Below, piece after piece: positions 52,221 to 64,000 of a stretch of DNA of 64,000 nucleotides. The position numbers were made by a program, and so were the translations under genes. This DNA is from Cellulomonas sp. URHD0024. GTDB lineage: Bacteria; Actinomycetota; Actinomycetes; Actinomycetales; Cellulomonadaceae. The notes beneath the pieces are model-generated. The model worked only from the letters and a program-made list of their open reading frames with translations. It had not been told where the DNA came from and searched no databases. Positions within the stretch are counted from its first letter, which is position 1. Each line of letters opens with the position of its first letter. The stretch lies in assembly GCF_000426185.1 (NCBI RefSeq), contig NZ_KE384505.1, forward strand, positions 667,985-731,984. Reading direction: 5' to 3'.

Positions 52221-53353
52221 GGGTGTACCTGCTCGTCCTCTTCGTCGCGGCGGCCGTCGCGTACCTGACCACACCCCTGGCCCGCTGGTGCGCGCTCCGC
52301 TGGGGCGCGATCACCGCGGTCCGCGAGCGTGACGTGCATGCGATCCCGACACCGCGGCTCGGCGGCATGGCGATGTTCGCGGGAATCCTCGTCTCGGTCG
52401 TCATGGCCAGCCGGCTGCCGTTCCTCGAGGGCGTGTACGCGAACCCGCGGCCGATCGTCGGCATCGTCGGGGGTGCCGCCATGGTCTGCGCGCTCGGGGT
52501 CGCCGACGACATCTGGGACCTCGACTGGCTGACCAAGCTCATGGGCCAGGTCCTTGCGGCCGGGTTCCTCGTGTGGCAGGGCGTGCGGCTCTACCAGCTG
52601 CCGATCGGCGGCCTGGACTCGCAGGGTCAGGTGCTCGTCGGCGGGCAGGGCATGTGGACGTTCCTGACGATCCTGACGGTGGTCATCGCCATGAACGCCG
52701 TGAACTTCGTCGACGGTCTCGACGGTCTCGCGGCCGGCGTGCTCGCGATCGGCGGGACGGCGTTCTTCCTGTACGCCTACCTGCTGACGCACGACGTCAA
52801 CTCCGGCACCACCTTCGCGAACGCCAGCCTGGCCGCCCTGATGCTCATCGCGCTGGTGGGCGCCTGCGTCGGCTTCCTGCCGCACAACGTCTACCCGGCC
52901 CGGATCTTCATGGGTGACTCGGGCGCGATGCTGCTCGGCTTCGTCTTCTCGGCGGCGGCGATCGTGGTGACCGGCCAGACCGAGCAGGTGCTCGACCGTC
53001 AGCGGTTCCCCGCGTTCCTGCCGATGGTGCTGCCGGTCGCCGTGCTGCTGCTGCCTCTGCTCGACATGGGCCTGGCCATCGTCCGGCGGGTCGGAACCGG
53101 CAAGTCGCCGTTCCACCCCGACCGCATGCACCTGCACCACCGGCTGCTCTCGCTGGGCCACTCCCACCGCCGCGCCGTCGCGATCATGTACGTCTGGACG
53201 GCGGTCTTCGCGTTCGGCGTCGCCGCCCTGTACGCGTGGTCGACGACGACCGTGCTGCTCCTGCTGGCCGGCGCCGTCGTCGTCGCCACGATCCTCACGC
53301 TCGGACCGCTGCGCGGCCGGGCGGCCACACCGTCCCTGGAGTCCACGTCGTGA
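52217..53353 (+). CDS. MraY-family undecaprenyl-phosphate GlcNAc-1-phosphate transferase (WecA/TagO type)
   Basis: 378 residues with about 11 membrane segments. The conserved Asp motifs are ADDIWDLDW and NFVDGLDGLAAG, then a late FMGDSGAMLLGF and HPDRMHLHHRLL (His cluster). It starts a polyprenol-linked glycan such as a cell-wall polymer or arabinogalactan-like linker. GTG start overlaps the tsaC stop. This position before the atp operon is common in actinobacteria. Confidence 0.92.
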   Translation: MRVYLLVLFVAAAVAYLTTPLARWCALRWGAITAVRERDVHAIPTPRLGGMAMFAGILVSVVMASRLPFLEGVYANPRPIVGIVGGAAMVCALGVADDIWDLDWLTKLMGQVLAAGFLVWQGVRLYQLPIGGLDSQGQVLVGGQGMWTFLTILTVVIAMNAVNFVDGLDGLAAGVLAIGGTAFFLYAYLLTHDVNSGTTFANASLAALMLIALVGACVGFLPHNVYPARIFMGDSGAMLLGFVFSAAAIVVTGQTEQVLDRQRFPAFLPMVLPVAVLLLPLLDMGLAIVRRVGTGKSPFHPDRMHLHHRLLSLGHSHRRAVAIMYVWTAVFAFGVAALYAWSTTTVLLLLAGAVVVATILTLGPLRGRAATPSLESTS

Positions 53354-53856
53354 CCGTGCCCGCACCACGCAGCCCAGCCCCGCAGCCGAACGGCACCGAC
53401 CAGGTCTTCCGGCAGGCCCTTCGGGACATGCTCGTGCTCCTCGGCGTCCTCACCGTCGTCGGCGTGCTGGTCGGCTACCTCGTCGACGGTATGGAGGGCG
53501 TCTGGGGTGCGCTCATCGGCGTGCTCGTCGCGCTGATCTTCTCCGGGACCACCGTGGTGTCCGTGTGGCGGACCTCGAGATCCGCCCCGACGACGATGCT
53601 TGCCGTCCTCATGGGCGCGTGGCTCGGCAAGATCGTCGTCGTCATCGTCGTGCTCGCCTCGATCCGCCACCTCGACTTCTACAACGCGCGGGTGCTCGCG
53701 ATCGTGCTCATGGTGGGAGTCATCGGGTCGGCGATCCTCGACGCCCGCGCGGTGCAGCGTGGACGCATCACCTACTTCGACGAGGAGCCCGCGGAGACGG
53801 GCGTCCAGGACCCCTCGAACGGCCCTGTCCCGGGTCCGGACCAAGCGACTTCATAG
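53350..53856 (+). CDS. AtpI-like membrane protein
   Basis: 168 residues with four membrane segments (DMLVLLGVLTVVGVLVGYLV, ALIGVLVALIFSGTTVVSV, TMLAVLMGAWLGKIVVVIVV, VLAIVLMVGVIGSAILDARA). It lies directly before atpB, where actinobacteria carry AtpI-like proteins thought to help assemble the c-ring or carry Mg2+. The GTG overlaps the preceding stop. Confidence 0.75.
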   Translation: MTVPAPRSPAPQPNGTDQVFRQALRDMLVLLGVLTVVGVLVGYLVDGMEGVWGALIGVLVALIFSGTTVVSVWRTSRSAPTTMLAVLMGAWLGKIVVVIVVLASIRHLDFYNARVLAIVLMVGVIGSAILDARAVQRGRITYFDEEPAETGVQDPSNGPVPGPDQATS

Positions 53857-53949
53857 GTTAGGCTTCACCCCATCCACGACGGCCCGGCGCCGTGCCCATG
53901 CCCGCATTGACGCGGCACGCCAGCGCTAAACGACCACCAGGAGACTGCC

Positions 53950-54765
53950 CTGTCCAGCCTTGCGACGATCCTGCCGCTCGCCACGGATGACGGCAGCGGT
54001 GGCTTCCACCCGCCTTCGCTCGCGGACTTCTTCCCGCCGGTCATCTGGTTCGAGGACACGCCGTTCGAGATCAACCGCATCATCCTGGTCCGGTTCATCA
54101 CGGTGGCCGCCTTCCTGATCATCTTCGTGGTCGGCGCCCGGCGGGCCAAGCTCGTCCCGGGACGGTTCCAGAGCGTGCTCGAGATGGGTCTGGACTTCTG
54201 CCGCAACTCCATCGCGTACGAGATCCTGGGCGAGAAGGACGGCAAGAAGTACGTCGGCATCATCACGACGATCTTCTTCTCGATCTTCTTCTTCAACATC
54301 ACGGGCGTCATCCCGTTCCTGAACATCGCGGGAACGTCCGTCATCGGCCTGCCGATCATCTTCGCGCTGTGGGTCTACTTCCTGTACCTGTCCCAGGGCG
54401 TCAAGAAGTTCGGCGTCGGCGGGTACCTCAAGCACGCGCTGTTCCCCCCGGGCGTCCCGTGGCCCATCTACTTCCTGCTGACGCCGGTCGAGTTCCTGCA
54501 GGTCTTCCTGCTGCGGCCCGCGACGCTGGTCATCCGGCTCCTCGCCAACATGATCGCCGGGCACCTGCTGCTCGCCCTCTGCTTCGCCGCGACGTCGTTC
54601 CTGCTCTTCGAGGCGACCGGCGCGCTCAAGGCCTTCGGTGCGGTGACCTTCGTCGCAGGCTTCGCGTTCTACCTGCTCGAGGTGTTCGTCGCAGCACTTC
54701 AAGCGTATGTGTTCTCGATCCTCACAGCCGTCTACCTGCAGATGTCGATCAGCGAAGAGCACTGA
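53950..54765 (+). CDS. atpB: ATP synthase F0 subunit a, probable CTG start
   Basis: 271 residues counted from CTG at 53950. The frame before the first ordinary start (GTG 54103) already encodes the conserved N-terminus (PPSLADFFPPVIWFEDTPFE, INRIILVRF), so translation must begin upstream. In this frame a stop lies at 53908 and no ATG, GTG or TTG follows until 54103; CTG at 53950 has AGGAGA seven bases upstream. The essential Arg of the fourth helix (LLRPATLVIRLLANMIAG) is present. Subunit a forms the proton half-channels. Confidence 0.9.
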   Translation: MSSLATILPLATDDGSGGFHPPSLADFFPPVIWFEDTPFEINRIILVRFITVAAFLIIFVVGARRAKLVPGRFQSVLEMGLDFCRNSIAYEILGEKDGKKYVGIITTIFFSIFFFNITGVIPFLNIAGTSVIGLPIIFALWVYFLYLSQGVKKFGVGGYLKHALFPPGVPWPIYFLLTPVEFLQVFLLRPATLVIRLLANMIAGHLLLALCFAATSFLLFEATGALKAFGAVTFVAGFAFYLLEVFVAALQAYVFSILTAVYLQMSISEEH

Positions 54766-54838
54766 TCGACGAACCTCCTGCGACGGGCTGATCCCGGACC
54801 GTCGCTCGCAACGGACGCGCCGAGCGGCGCGTAGATGA

Positions 54839-55676
<838 letters not shown>

Positions 55677-55677
<1 letters not shown>

Positions 55678-56489
55678 TGCGCGGAACGAGTCTCGCTTCG
55701 CTCTCGGCGGCCCAGGAGCGGTTCGCACCGGTCCTGACCGCTGCGGGCAAGCAGGCGGCCGAGCTCGGCGAGCAGCTGTTCGCCGTGGTCGACGCCCTGG
55801 ACTCCTCGGGTTCGCTGCGGCGCACCCTGTCCGACCCCGCGCTGCCGGCCGAGGCCAAGTCCGGTCTCGTCGCGGCCGTGCTGGCCCGCTCGGACGAGCG
55901 CGTCGTCGGGGCGGTGTCGGACCTGGTGCGTGCGCGCTGGACGTCCGAGGACGACCTGGGCGACGCGGTCGAGCAGCTCGGCTTCGACGCGATCCTCGCG
56001 TCCGCCGAGGCGAGCAACCAGCTCGAGCAGGTCGAGGACGAGCTGTTCCGCATCACGCGGTCGCTCGTCGGCCAGCGCGAGGTGCGGTCGGCGCTGTTCG
56101 ACCCGCGCGGCTCCCGGGAGAACCGTCTGAAGCTGGTCGACGACCTGCTCCAGGGCAAGGTGTCCGACGCGACGCTCCAGGTGGCGCGCCGGGCGACCGC
56201 CTCGCCTCGCGGCAAGCGGTTCGTCGCGACGCTCGCGTCCGTCGCCGAGCTGGCCGCGGACCGTCGCAACCGCCTCGTGGCCTCGGTGACCTCCGGCAGC
56301 GAGCTGTCGCAGGCACAGATGGACCGACTCGGCTCGATCCTGCAGCAGGCCTACGGGCGGGACCTGCAGCTCAACGTGACCGTGGACCCCGAGATCCTCG
56401 GTGGTCTGCGCATCCAGGTGGGGGCGGACGTGGTCGACTCGACCGTGCTCGCACGGCTCGCCGACGCACGACGACGACTTGCCAGCTGA
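55677..56489 (+). CDS. atpH: ATP synthase F1 subunit delta
   Basis: 270 residues, the long actinobacterial form of delta with both the N-terminal helical domain and the C-terminal segment [21 protein letters not shown]. It links subunit b to the top of F1. Confidence 0.93.
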
Positions 56490-56569
56490 GTATCGGCCTC
56501 TGCCGACCCTTTGAACGACGTGAACGAACGTACGACCGCGTACCGCGCGGTCACGACAGGAGAAGAGCA

Positions 56570-58198
56570 ATGGCTGAGCTGACGATCCGGCCGGACGAGA
56601 TCCGGGCCGCGCTGGACAGCTTCGTGAAGTCCTACGAGCCGAGCGGCGTGGTGACCGAAGAGGTCGGCCGCGTGACGCTGACGGCCGACGGCATCGCGCA
56701 GGTCGAGGGCCTGCCCGGCGCGATGGCGAACGAGCTGCTGCGCTTCGAGGACGGCACGCTGGGCCTCGCGCTGAACCTCGACGTCCGCGAGATCGGTGTC
56801 GTCGTCCTGGGCGAGTTCACGGGCATCGAGGAGGGCCAGGAGGTCCGCCGCACGGGCGAGGTCCTCTCGGTCCCCGTCGGCGACGGCTACCTCGGTCGCG
56901 TCGTGGACCCGCTGGGCCAGCCGATCGACGGCCTGGGCGAGCTGGAGACGGAGGGCCGCCGCGCGCTCGAGCTGCAGGCCCCCGGCGTCATGCACCGCAA
57001 GAGCGTCCACGAGCCGCTGCAGACCGGCCTCAAGGCCATCGACGCGATGATCCCGATCGGTCGCGGCCAGCGTCAGCTGATCATCGGCGACCGCCAGACC
57101 GGCAAGACGGCGATCGCGATCGACACGATCATCAACCAGAAGGCCAACTGGGAGACCGGGGACGCGACGAAGCAGGTCCGCTGCATCTACGTCGCCATCG
57201 GCCAGAAGGGCTCCACCATCGCCGCCGTCCGCGGCGCCCTGGAGGAGGCCGGCGCCCTGGAGTACACGACGATCGTCGCCGCCCCGGCGTCCGACCCGGC
57301 CGGCTTCAAGTACCTCGCCCCGTACACCGGCTCGGCCATCGGCCAGCACTGGATGTACCAGGGCAAGCACGTCCTCATCGTGTTCGACGACCTGTCCAAG
57401 CAGGCCGAGGCGTACCGCGCCGTGTCGCTGCTGCTGCGGCGCCCGCCGGGCCGTGAGGCGTACCCGGGCGACGTCTTCTACCTGCACTCCCGCCTGCTGG
57501 AGCGTTGCGCCAAGCTCTCCGACGAGCTGGGCGCGGGCTCGATGACGGGTCTGCCGGTCATCGAGACCAAGGCCAACGACGTCTCGGCGTACATCCCGAC
57601 CAACGTCATCTCCATCACCGACGGCCAGATCTTCCTGCAGTCGGACCTGTTCAACGCCGACCAGCGCCCCGCCGTCGACGTCGGCATCTCGGTGTCCCGC
57701 GTCGGTGGTGCCGCACAGGTCAAGGCGATGAAGTCGGTCTCCGGCACGCTGAAGCTCGACCTGGCGCAGTTCCGCTCGCTCGAGGCGTTCGCCATGTTCG
57801 CCTCGGACCTCGACGCGGCGTCGCGTGCGCAGCTGACCCGCGGTGCGCGTCTGATGGAGCTGCTCAAGCAGGCCCAGTACTCGCCGTACCCGGTCGAGGA
57901 CCAGGTCGCGTCGATCTGGGCCGGTACCAAGGGCAAGCTGGACGACGTCCCGCTGGGCGACGTCCGTCGGTTCGAGACCGAGCTGCTCGACCACCTCCGC
58001 CGCAACACCGAGGTCCTCTCCACGATCGCGTCGACGGGCAAGCTCGACGACGACACCGAGAAGGCCCTGGGCGACGCGATCGACGAGTTCCGCAACGGGT
58101 TCCTCGTGGGTGACGGAACGACGCTCGTCGGCTCGGCCGACGACGGCGCCGAGGTCGAGGTCGAGCAGGAGCAGATCGTCCGGCAGAAGAAGGGCTGA
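56570..58198 (+). CDS. atpA: ATP synthase F1 subunit alpha
   Basis: 542 residues. Walker [12 protein letters not shown], the arginine-finger region [15 protein letters not shown], and a C-terminus extended by about 30 acidic residues ([17 protein letters not shown]) as seen in other actinobacteria. Good ribosome site (AGGAGAAG). It follows atpH by 80 bp with no hairpin seen. Confidence 0.96.
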   Translation: MAELTIRPDEIRAALDSFVKSYEPSGVVTEEVGRVTLTADGIAQVEGLPGAMANELLRFEDGTLGLALNLDVREIGVVVLGEFTGIEEGQEVRRTGEVLSVPVGDGYLGRVVDPLGQPIDGLGELETEGRRALELQAPGVMHRKSVHEPLQTGLKAIDAMIPIGRGQRQLIIGDRQTGKTAIAIDTIINQKANWETGDATKQVRCIYVAIGQKGSTIAAVRGALEEAGALEYTTIVAAPASDPAGFKYLAPYTGSAIGQHWMYQGKHVLIVFDDLSKQAEAYRAVSLLLRRPPGREAYPGDVFYLHSRLLERCAKLSDELGAGSMTGLPVIETKANDVSAYIPTNVISITDGQIFLQSDLFNADQRPAVDVGISVSRVGGAAQVKAMKSVSGTLKLDLAQFRSLEAFAMFASDLDAASRAQLTRGARLMELLKQAQYSPYPVEDQVASIWAGTKGKLDDVPLGDVRRFETELLDHLRRNTEVLSTIASTGKLDDDTEKALGDAIDEFRNGFLVGDGTTLVGSADDGAEVEVEQEQIVRQKKG

Positions 58199-58200
58199 CC

Positions 58201-60610
<2,410 letters not shown>

Positions 60611-60620
60611 GTTTTTCGCT

Positions 60621-60651
60621 GAGGGGCGCCGTCGAGACGACGGCGCCCCTC
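60621..60651. other. Intra-operon hairpin between atpD and atpC
   Basis: A perfect 14-bp stem, GAGGGGCGCCGTCG with CGACGGCGCCCCTC, and the loop AGA, starting 11 bases after the atpD stop. A run of five T precedes the stem instead of following it. It may lower atpC expression by partial termination or protect the upstream mRNA. Confidence 0.65.
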
Positions 60652-60676
60652 CAGAATCTTCGAGGAAGGAGTGCTC

Positions 60677-60970
60677 GTGGCAGACATCGAGGTCGAGATC
60701 GTCGGCGCCGAGGGCAAGCTCTGGTCCGGTAACGCCTGGCAGGTCTCGGCGAAGGCCGGCGAGGGCGAGATCGGCATCCTGGCCGGTCACGAGCCCGTGC
60801 TGTCCGTGCTCAAGCCGGGCGAGGTCCGGGTGTTCGCGGAGCGCGGCGCCCAGCCCGACCGCTGGCAGGTCGAGGGCGGGTTCCTCTCGTTCGACTCCAA
60901 CCACCTGACGATCGTCGTCGACGACGCCGTGCCGGGCGCGCGCCCGACGACGACGCCCGCCACGCACTGA
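60677..60970 (+). CDS. atpC: ATP synthase F1 subunit epsilon
   Basis: 97 residues. The beta-sandwich domain is complete (GEGEIGILAGHEPVLSVLKPG), while the C-terminal helical hairpin of longer epsilon subunits is missing, as in other actinobacteria. I chose the GTG at 60677 because GGAAGGAG lies six bases upstream; the GTG at 60671 overlaps that site. Confidence 0.94.
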   Translation: MADIEVEIVGAEGKLWSGNAWQVSAKAGEGEIGILAGHEPVLSVLKPGEVRVFAERGAQPDRWQVEGGFLSFDSNHLTIVVDDAVPGARPTTTPATH

Positions 60971-60983
60971 GGTCCAGGCCACG

Positions 60984-61400
60984 GTGCGCGGGGTGGTGGT
61001 CGCGGCGCTGCTCGGGGCTCTTCTGCTCGCCGTGGTCACCTCCTTGCTCTGGCTCTCTCGTGTTCACACGCTCGACCGTCGGGTGGGCTCGTTCCACTGC
61101 TGGGTCGCGTCGAGTGCTGCGGGGCCGTGGCGCGCGGGCGTCGCGCAGTACGGATCTGCCCGGCTGTACTTCTGGAGCCGCTGGTCGCTGGCGCCCCGGC
61201 CACGCGTCCGATGGGACCGCTCGAACCTCAGCGTTCTCGAGCGCCGGTGGCAGGACCCGGACGGGACGTCCGCCAACCGGCTCGTCGTCGCGACCTGTCG
61301 GTCCGGCCACGACTTCTACCTCCTGCTGAGCGCCGAGGCCTACACCGGCCTGACGTCCTGGATCGAGGCGACGCCCTCGCGCGTCAACTCGGTCACCTAG
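60984..61400 (+). CDS. DUF2550 family membrane protein
   Basis: 138 residues. One N-terminal membrane helix ([21 protein letters not shown]) followed by a cytoplasmic domain ([34 protein letters not shown]). DUF2550 is regularly found between atpC and nucS in actinobacteria. Its function is unknown. GTG start 13 bases after atpC. Confidence 0.88.
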   Translation: MRGVVVAALLGALLLAVVTSLLWLSRVHTLDRRVGSFHCWVASSAAGPWRAGVAQYGSARLYFWSRWSLAPRPRVRWDRSNLSVLERRWQDPDGTSANRLVVATCRSGHDFYLLLSAEAYTGLTSWIEATPSRVNSVT

Positions 61401-61462
61401 ATCTCGCGGTGCCCAGACGGTCGTCGACCTCGGGGCACCCGAACCTCCCGAAAGCAGATCCC

Positions 61463-62158
61463 GTGCGTCTTGTCGTCGCCTCCTGCTCGGCGCGCTACAG
61501 CGGTCGGCTGAACGCCCATCTGCCGCTTGCCACGCGGCTCCTGGTCGTGAAGGCCGACGGCAGCGTGCTGCTGCACTCCGACGGTGGGTCGTACAAGCCG
61601 CTGAACTGGATGAGCCCGCCGTGCACGCTCGCGGTGCTGGAACCGTCCGACGAGGCCGTCCTCCGCGGTGTCACCCAGGTCTGGACCGTGCAGCACCAGA
61701 AGTCGGACGACCGCCTCGAGATCGAGCTCCACGAGGTCCAGAGCGACTCGTCGCACGACCTGGGCGTCGACCCGGGGTTGGTCAAGGACGGCGTCGAGGC
61801 TCACCTGCAGGAGCTGCTCGCGGCCCAGATCCTCCTGCTGGGCACGGGCCACACGCTGGTGCGGCGCGAGTACCCGACCGCGATCGGACCGGTCGACATC
61901 CTTGCCAAGGACCCGGCCGGCGGAACGGTCGCGGTCGAGATCAAGCGGCGCGGCGACATCGACGGCGTGGAGCAGCTGACCCGCTACCTCGAGCTCCTCA
62001 ACCGCGACCCGCACCTCGCGCCCGTCCGGGGCGTGTTCGCCGCACAGGAGATCAAGCCGCAGGCCCGGGTGCTCGCCATGGATCGTGGCATCGGCTGCCT
62101 GGTCCTCGACTACGACGCCATGCGCGGCGTCGACGACAGCGGCTCGCGCCTCTTCTAG
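61463..62158 (+). CDS. nucS: Endonuclease NucS (non-canonical mismatch repair)
   Basis: 231 residues. NucS cuts both strands at mismatched bases and replaces MutS/MutL in most actinobacteria. The N-terminal DNA-binding domain ([20 protein letters not shown]) is followed by a RecB-like nuclease core with the acidic and Lys residues in [23 protein letters not shown]. The last residues, GSRLF, resemble the sliding-clamp-binding tail of the family. GTG start at 61463. Confidence 0.94.
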   Translation: MRLVVASCSARYSGRLNAHLPLATRLLVVKADGSVLLHSDGGSYKPLNWMSPPCTLAVLEPSDEAVLRGVTQVWTVQHQKSDDRLEIELHEVQSDSSHDLGVDPGLVKDGVEAHLQELLAAQILLLGTGHTLVRREYPTAIGPVDILAKDPAGGTVAVEIKRRGDIDGVEQLTRYLELLNRDPHLAPVRGVFAAQEIKPQARVLAMDRGIGCLVLDYDAMRGVDDSGSRLF

Positions 62159-62185
62159 CCCGCACCACGTCACACGCCTGGCCTC

Positions 62186-62213
62186 TTGAACATGTTCAGT
62201 TGAACATGTTCAA
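62186..62213. promoter_or_regulatory. Tandem palindromic operator of the TetR gene
   Basis: TGAACATGTTCA, itself a perfect palindrome, occurs at 62187-62198 and 62201-62212, and the whole 28-bp block is symmetric. TTGAAC (62186-62191) could be the -35 of a promoter ending just before the ATG at 62222. No ribosome site is seen, so the mRNA may be leaderless. Confidence 0.7.
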
Positions 62214-62221
62214 ATCCTCGT

Positions 62222-62869
62222 ATGAACGACGACACGAGGTCCCTGGTGCGGTCGACGGCCCTGCGGCTGTTCCGCGAGCGCGGCTACGCGGCGACCACGA
62301 TGCGCGCGATCGCGCACGAGGCGGGTGTCTCGACCGGCAACGCGTACTACCACTTCGCGTCGAAGGACCACCTGGTCCAGGAGCTCTACCTCGACGTGAA
62401 CCGCGAGCACGTCCGCCGCGCGCAGGCCGTCCTCGCGTCGGGCGGCGACCTCAGCAGCAGGCTGGCCGGGGTACTGCGTGCGGGTCTGGACTCGTTCGCC
62501 GAGTACCACGCGTTCGGGAGCGAGTTCATCGCGGTCGCCATCCGACCGGGGTCGGCCGCCAGCCCGTTCTCGGCGGACTCGTCGCCCGCCCGGGCGCTCA
62601 GCCAGGACCTGTTCCGGGAGCTGGTCGACGGCGCGCAGCCGGCGGTCCCGAGCGTCCTGCGCGACGAGCTGCCGGAGCTGCTCTGGTTGGTGCAGCTCGG
62701 CGTCACGCTCTTCTGGGTCTACGACGGCTCGGACGGACAGCGCCGAACTCGGGTCCTCGTCGCCGGGTTGGCGCCGCTGCTGGGTCGGCTGGTCCGGCTC
62801 ACGCGCCTGCCGGTGCTGCGGGGTGCGGCCGACGACGTCCTCGCGCTCGTCCGGGCGGTGAAGTCATGA
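62222..62869 (+). CDS. TetR family regulator
   Basis: 215 residues. HTH domain (STALRLFRERGYAATTM, AHEAGVSTGNAYYHFASK) and a hydrophobic C-terminal domain (ELLWLVQLGVTLFWVYDGS). ATG ten bases after the tandem palindrome, which it probably binds. The stop overlaps the start of the YndJ-like gene (ATGA), so it likely controls its own operon. Confidence 0.92.
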   Translation: MNDDTRSLVRSTALRLFRERGYAATTMRAIAHEAGVSTGNAYYHFASKDHLVQELYLDVNREHVRRAQAVLASGGDLSSRLAGVLRAGLDSFAEYHAFGSEFIAVAIRPGSAASPFSADSSPARALSQDLFRELVDGAQPAVPSVLRDELPELLWLVQLGVTLFWVYDGSDGQRRTRVLVAGLAPLLGRLVRLTRLPVLRGAADDVLALVRAVKS

Positions 62870-64000
62870 CCCACCTCGACCCGTTCGCCGCCGATGTGGT
62901 CCGCGTGGTGGTCGGCGTCGGGACGGTCGTCGTCCTGCCGCTGGGGATCCGGCTGCTCGGCGACCGCGTGGTGCCGCAGTCGCGGCTGTGGGCGGTCGCC
63001 GGGCTGTTCGCCGCGGTGGCGGTCTGGCTGCCCGTCGGTCCGGTGGCTGCTCTCGTCGTGGCGCCGTTCGCGCTCGCCTGCCTCGTCCTCGCCGCGTGCG
63101 CGTTGCGGGCTCCGGACCTCGCCACGACGATCGCGCTCGTGACGCCCGCGATCGGCGCCGCGGCGCTCGTCGCGGAACGGGCCGGCTGGGGGTTGCTCGG
63201 CTTCGGCGGCGACTACCTCGCCCTCACGGTCCCGCACATGCTCTTCGCAGGGTTCGGCGCGTGCCTGATCACCGGGCTGGTCACCCAGGCCGTTCCCGGC
63301 CCGGCCGCCCGGCTCGCGTCGTCCGCCGTCCCGCTGGGGGTGCTCCTCGTCCTGGTGGGCTACTTCGTCTCCGACGCCGCCGAGCTGGCCGGCGCCACGG
63401 TGCTCACGGTCGGACTGTGGGCCGCGGCGGCCGCGACGATCCGGGTCGAGCGCGCCCGGGGCCTGCTGCGCACGGGAGTCGTGACGGTCGTCGTCTCGAT
63501 GCTCCTCGCGCTGTGGTGGGCGCTGGGTGAGGCCACAGACGTCGTGCACCCGACGCTGTCGTGGATGGCCGTGACGCACGGTGTGGCCAACGCGTTCGGC
63601 TTCGTGCTCTGCACGCTCGTCGGGCTGCGCCTCGTGCCGAGGCCGGCGCCCACGGGCCTGACCTACACCGAGGTCGGCGCGACGAAGGACGGACCGCTCC
63701 CGGCGGGCTACCGCACCTTGCACGTGCGGCACCTGCTCGGACGATCGAGCTCGTCGCTGGACGCTCGACGCGTCGGCGAGGCACTGCTGGGGTGGGACGT
63801 CCACGCGGCGGCGCACGTGCGGCTCGAGGTCGACGCGCCGCTCGCCTCGCCGGGTGTTCACGCGACGACGCGGCTGGGTCTCGGGCCGGTCCGGCTGAGC
63901 GAGCCGTGCGCGGTCGTCTGGGTGGAGCGCACGCCTGAGCGGACGGGTTTCGGGTACGGGACGCTTCCCGGGCACCTGTTCCGGGGCGAGGAGGCGTTCA
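62866..64000 (+). CDS. YndJ-like membrane protein fused to DUF1990 (partial at window end)
   Basis: Open for at least 378 codons and cut by the window end. The N-terminal part (about 1-265) has eight or so membrane segments and a YndJ-like stretch (SWMAVTHGVANAFGFVLC). The rest, from about 275, is a DUF1990 domain (GYRTLHVRHLLG, GEALLGWDVHAAAHV, FGYGTLPGHLFRGEEAF). The function of both is unknown. The ATG overlaps the TetR stop. Confidence 0.75.
   Translation, partial: MTHLDPFAADVVRVVVGVGTVVVLPLGIRLLGDRVVPQSRLWAVAGLFAAVAVWLPVGPVAALVVAPFALACLVLAACALRAPDLATTIALVTPAIGAAALVAERAGWGLLGFGGDYLALTVPHMLFAGFGACLITGLVTQAVPGPAARLASSAVPLGVLLVLVGYFVSDAAELAGATVLTVGLWAAAAATIRVERARGLLRTGVVTVVVSMLLALWWALGEATDVVHPTLSWMAVTHGVANAFGFVLCTLVGLRLVPRPAPTGLTYTEVGATKDGPLPAGYRTLHVRHLLGRSSSSLDARRVGEALLGWDVHAAAHVRLEVDAPLASPGVHATTRLGLGPVRLSEPCAVVWVERTPERTGFGYGTLPGHLFRGEEAF

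Overview
The window is high-GC, densely packed DNA with many GTG starts, ATGA/GTGA stop-start overlaps and mostly short intergenic gaps. It reads as an actinobacterial chromosome. The order argS-lysA-hom-thrC-thrB-rho-(ppk2)-rpmE-prfA-prmC-tsaC-(WecA/TagO-type transferase)-atpBEFHAGDC-nucS, the zinc-type L31, the NucS mismatch endonuclease, NrtR and DUF222-HNH proteins all fit. A CBM-bearing secreted protein behind GGGAGCGCTCTC operators (CebR/CelR-like) suggests a plant-polysaccharide degrader such as Cellulomonas or a relative. The genus is an inference, not a result.

Layout. 1-2240: a DUF222/HNH endonuclease gene with an in-frame 33-bp repeat array, and simple repeats around it. 2243-7163: a translationally coupled NAD salvage operon (pncB, pncA, a truncated kinase remnant, nrtR, nadE) behind a CRP-type site, two NrtR-like palindromes and a probable leaderless promoter. 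7191-11254: an AIM24 protein, then a glycosyltransferase coupled to a glycogen-debranching-type enzyme. 11252-14335: an operon for a ribbon-helix-helix regulator, a DUF4097 protein and an ABC exporter, behind an operator phased at 21 bp. 14353-20077: a membrane-anchored transglutaminase-like protein and a TetR/ABC exporter operon. 20143-24837: an ECF42-type sigma factor module (DHFR-fold protein, DGPF protein, sigma factor); its predicted promoter recurs upstream of a second DGPF gene 4 kb away. 25462-27662: a sulfur-handling operon (SQR-like flavoprotein, TusE/DsrC-like, DsrE-like) with a structured leader and a 19-codon ORF. 28051-30176: a second TetR/ABC operon. 30488-37491: cation antiporter, alpha/beta hydrolase, SLC13/ArsB-type permease with a CBS protein, a TetR remnant, tRNA-Arg(CCG), and a divergent GntR/MFS pair. 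37622-39223: the DUF1996-CBM protein with its operators. 39310-62158: the conserved housekeeping block. 62186-64000: a TetR regulator coupled to a YndJ/DUF1990 membrane protein cut by the window end.

Two themes recur. Several regulators (RHH at 11324, TetR at 28085, probably TetR at 20059 and 62222) appear to be leaderless, with a palindrome inside or over the promoter, which implies autorepression. Operons are held together by 4-bp stop-start overlaps, implying translational coupling. The items most worth checking are the ECF42 mini-regulon, the pncB control region, the RHH operator, the forced CTG start of atpB, the Gln-rich insert in Rho, and the leader of the sulfur operon.
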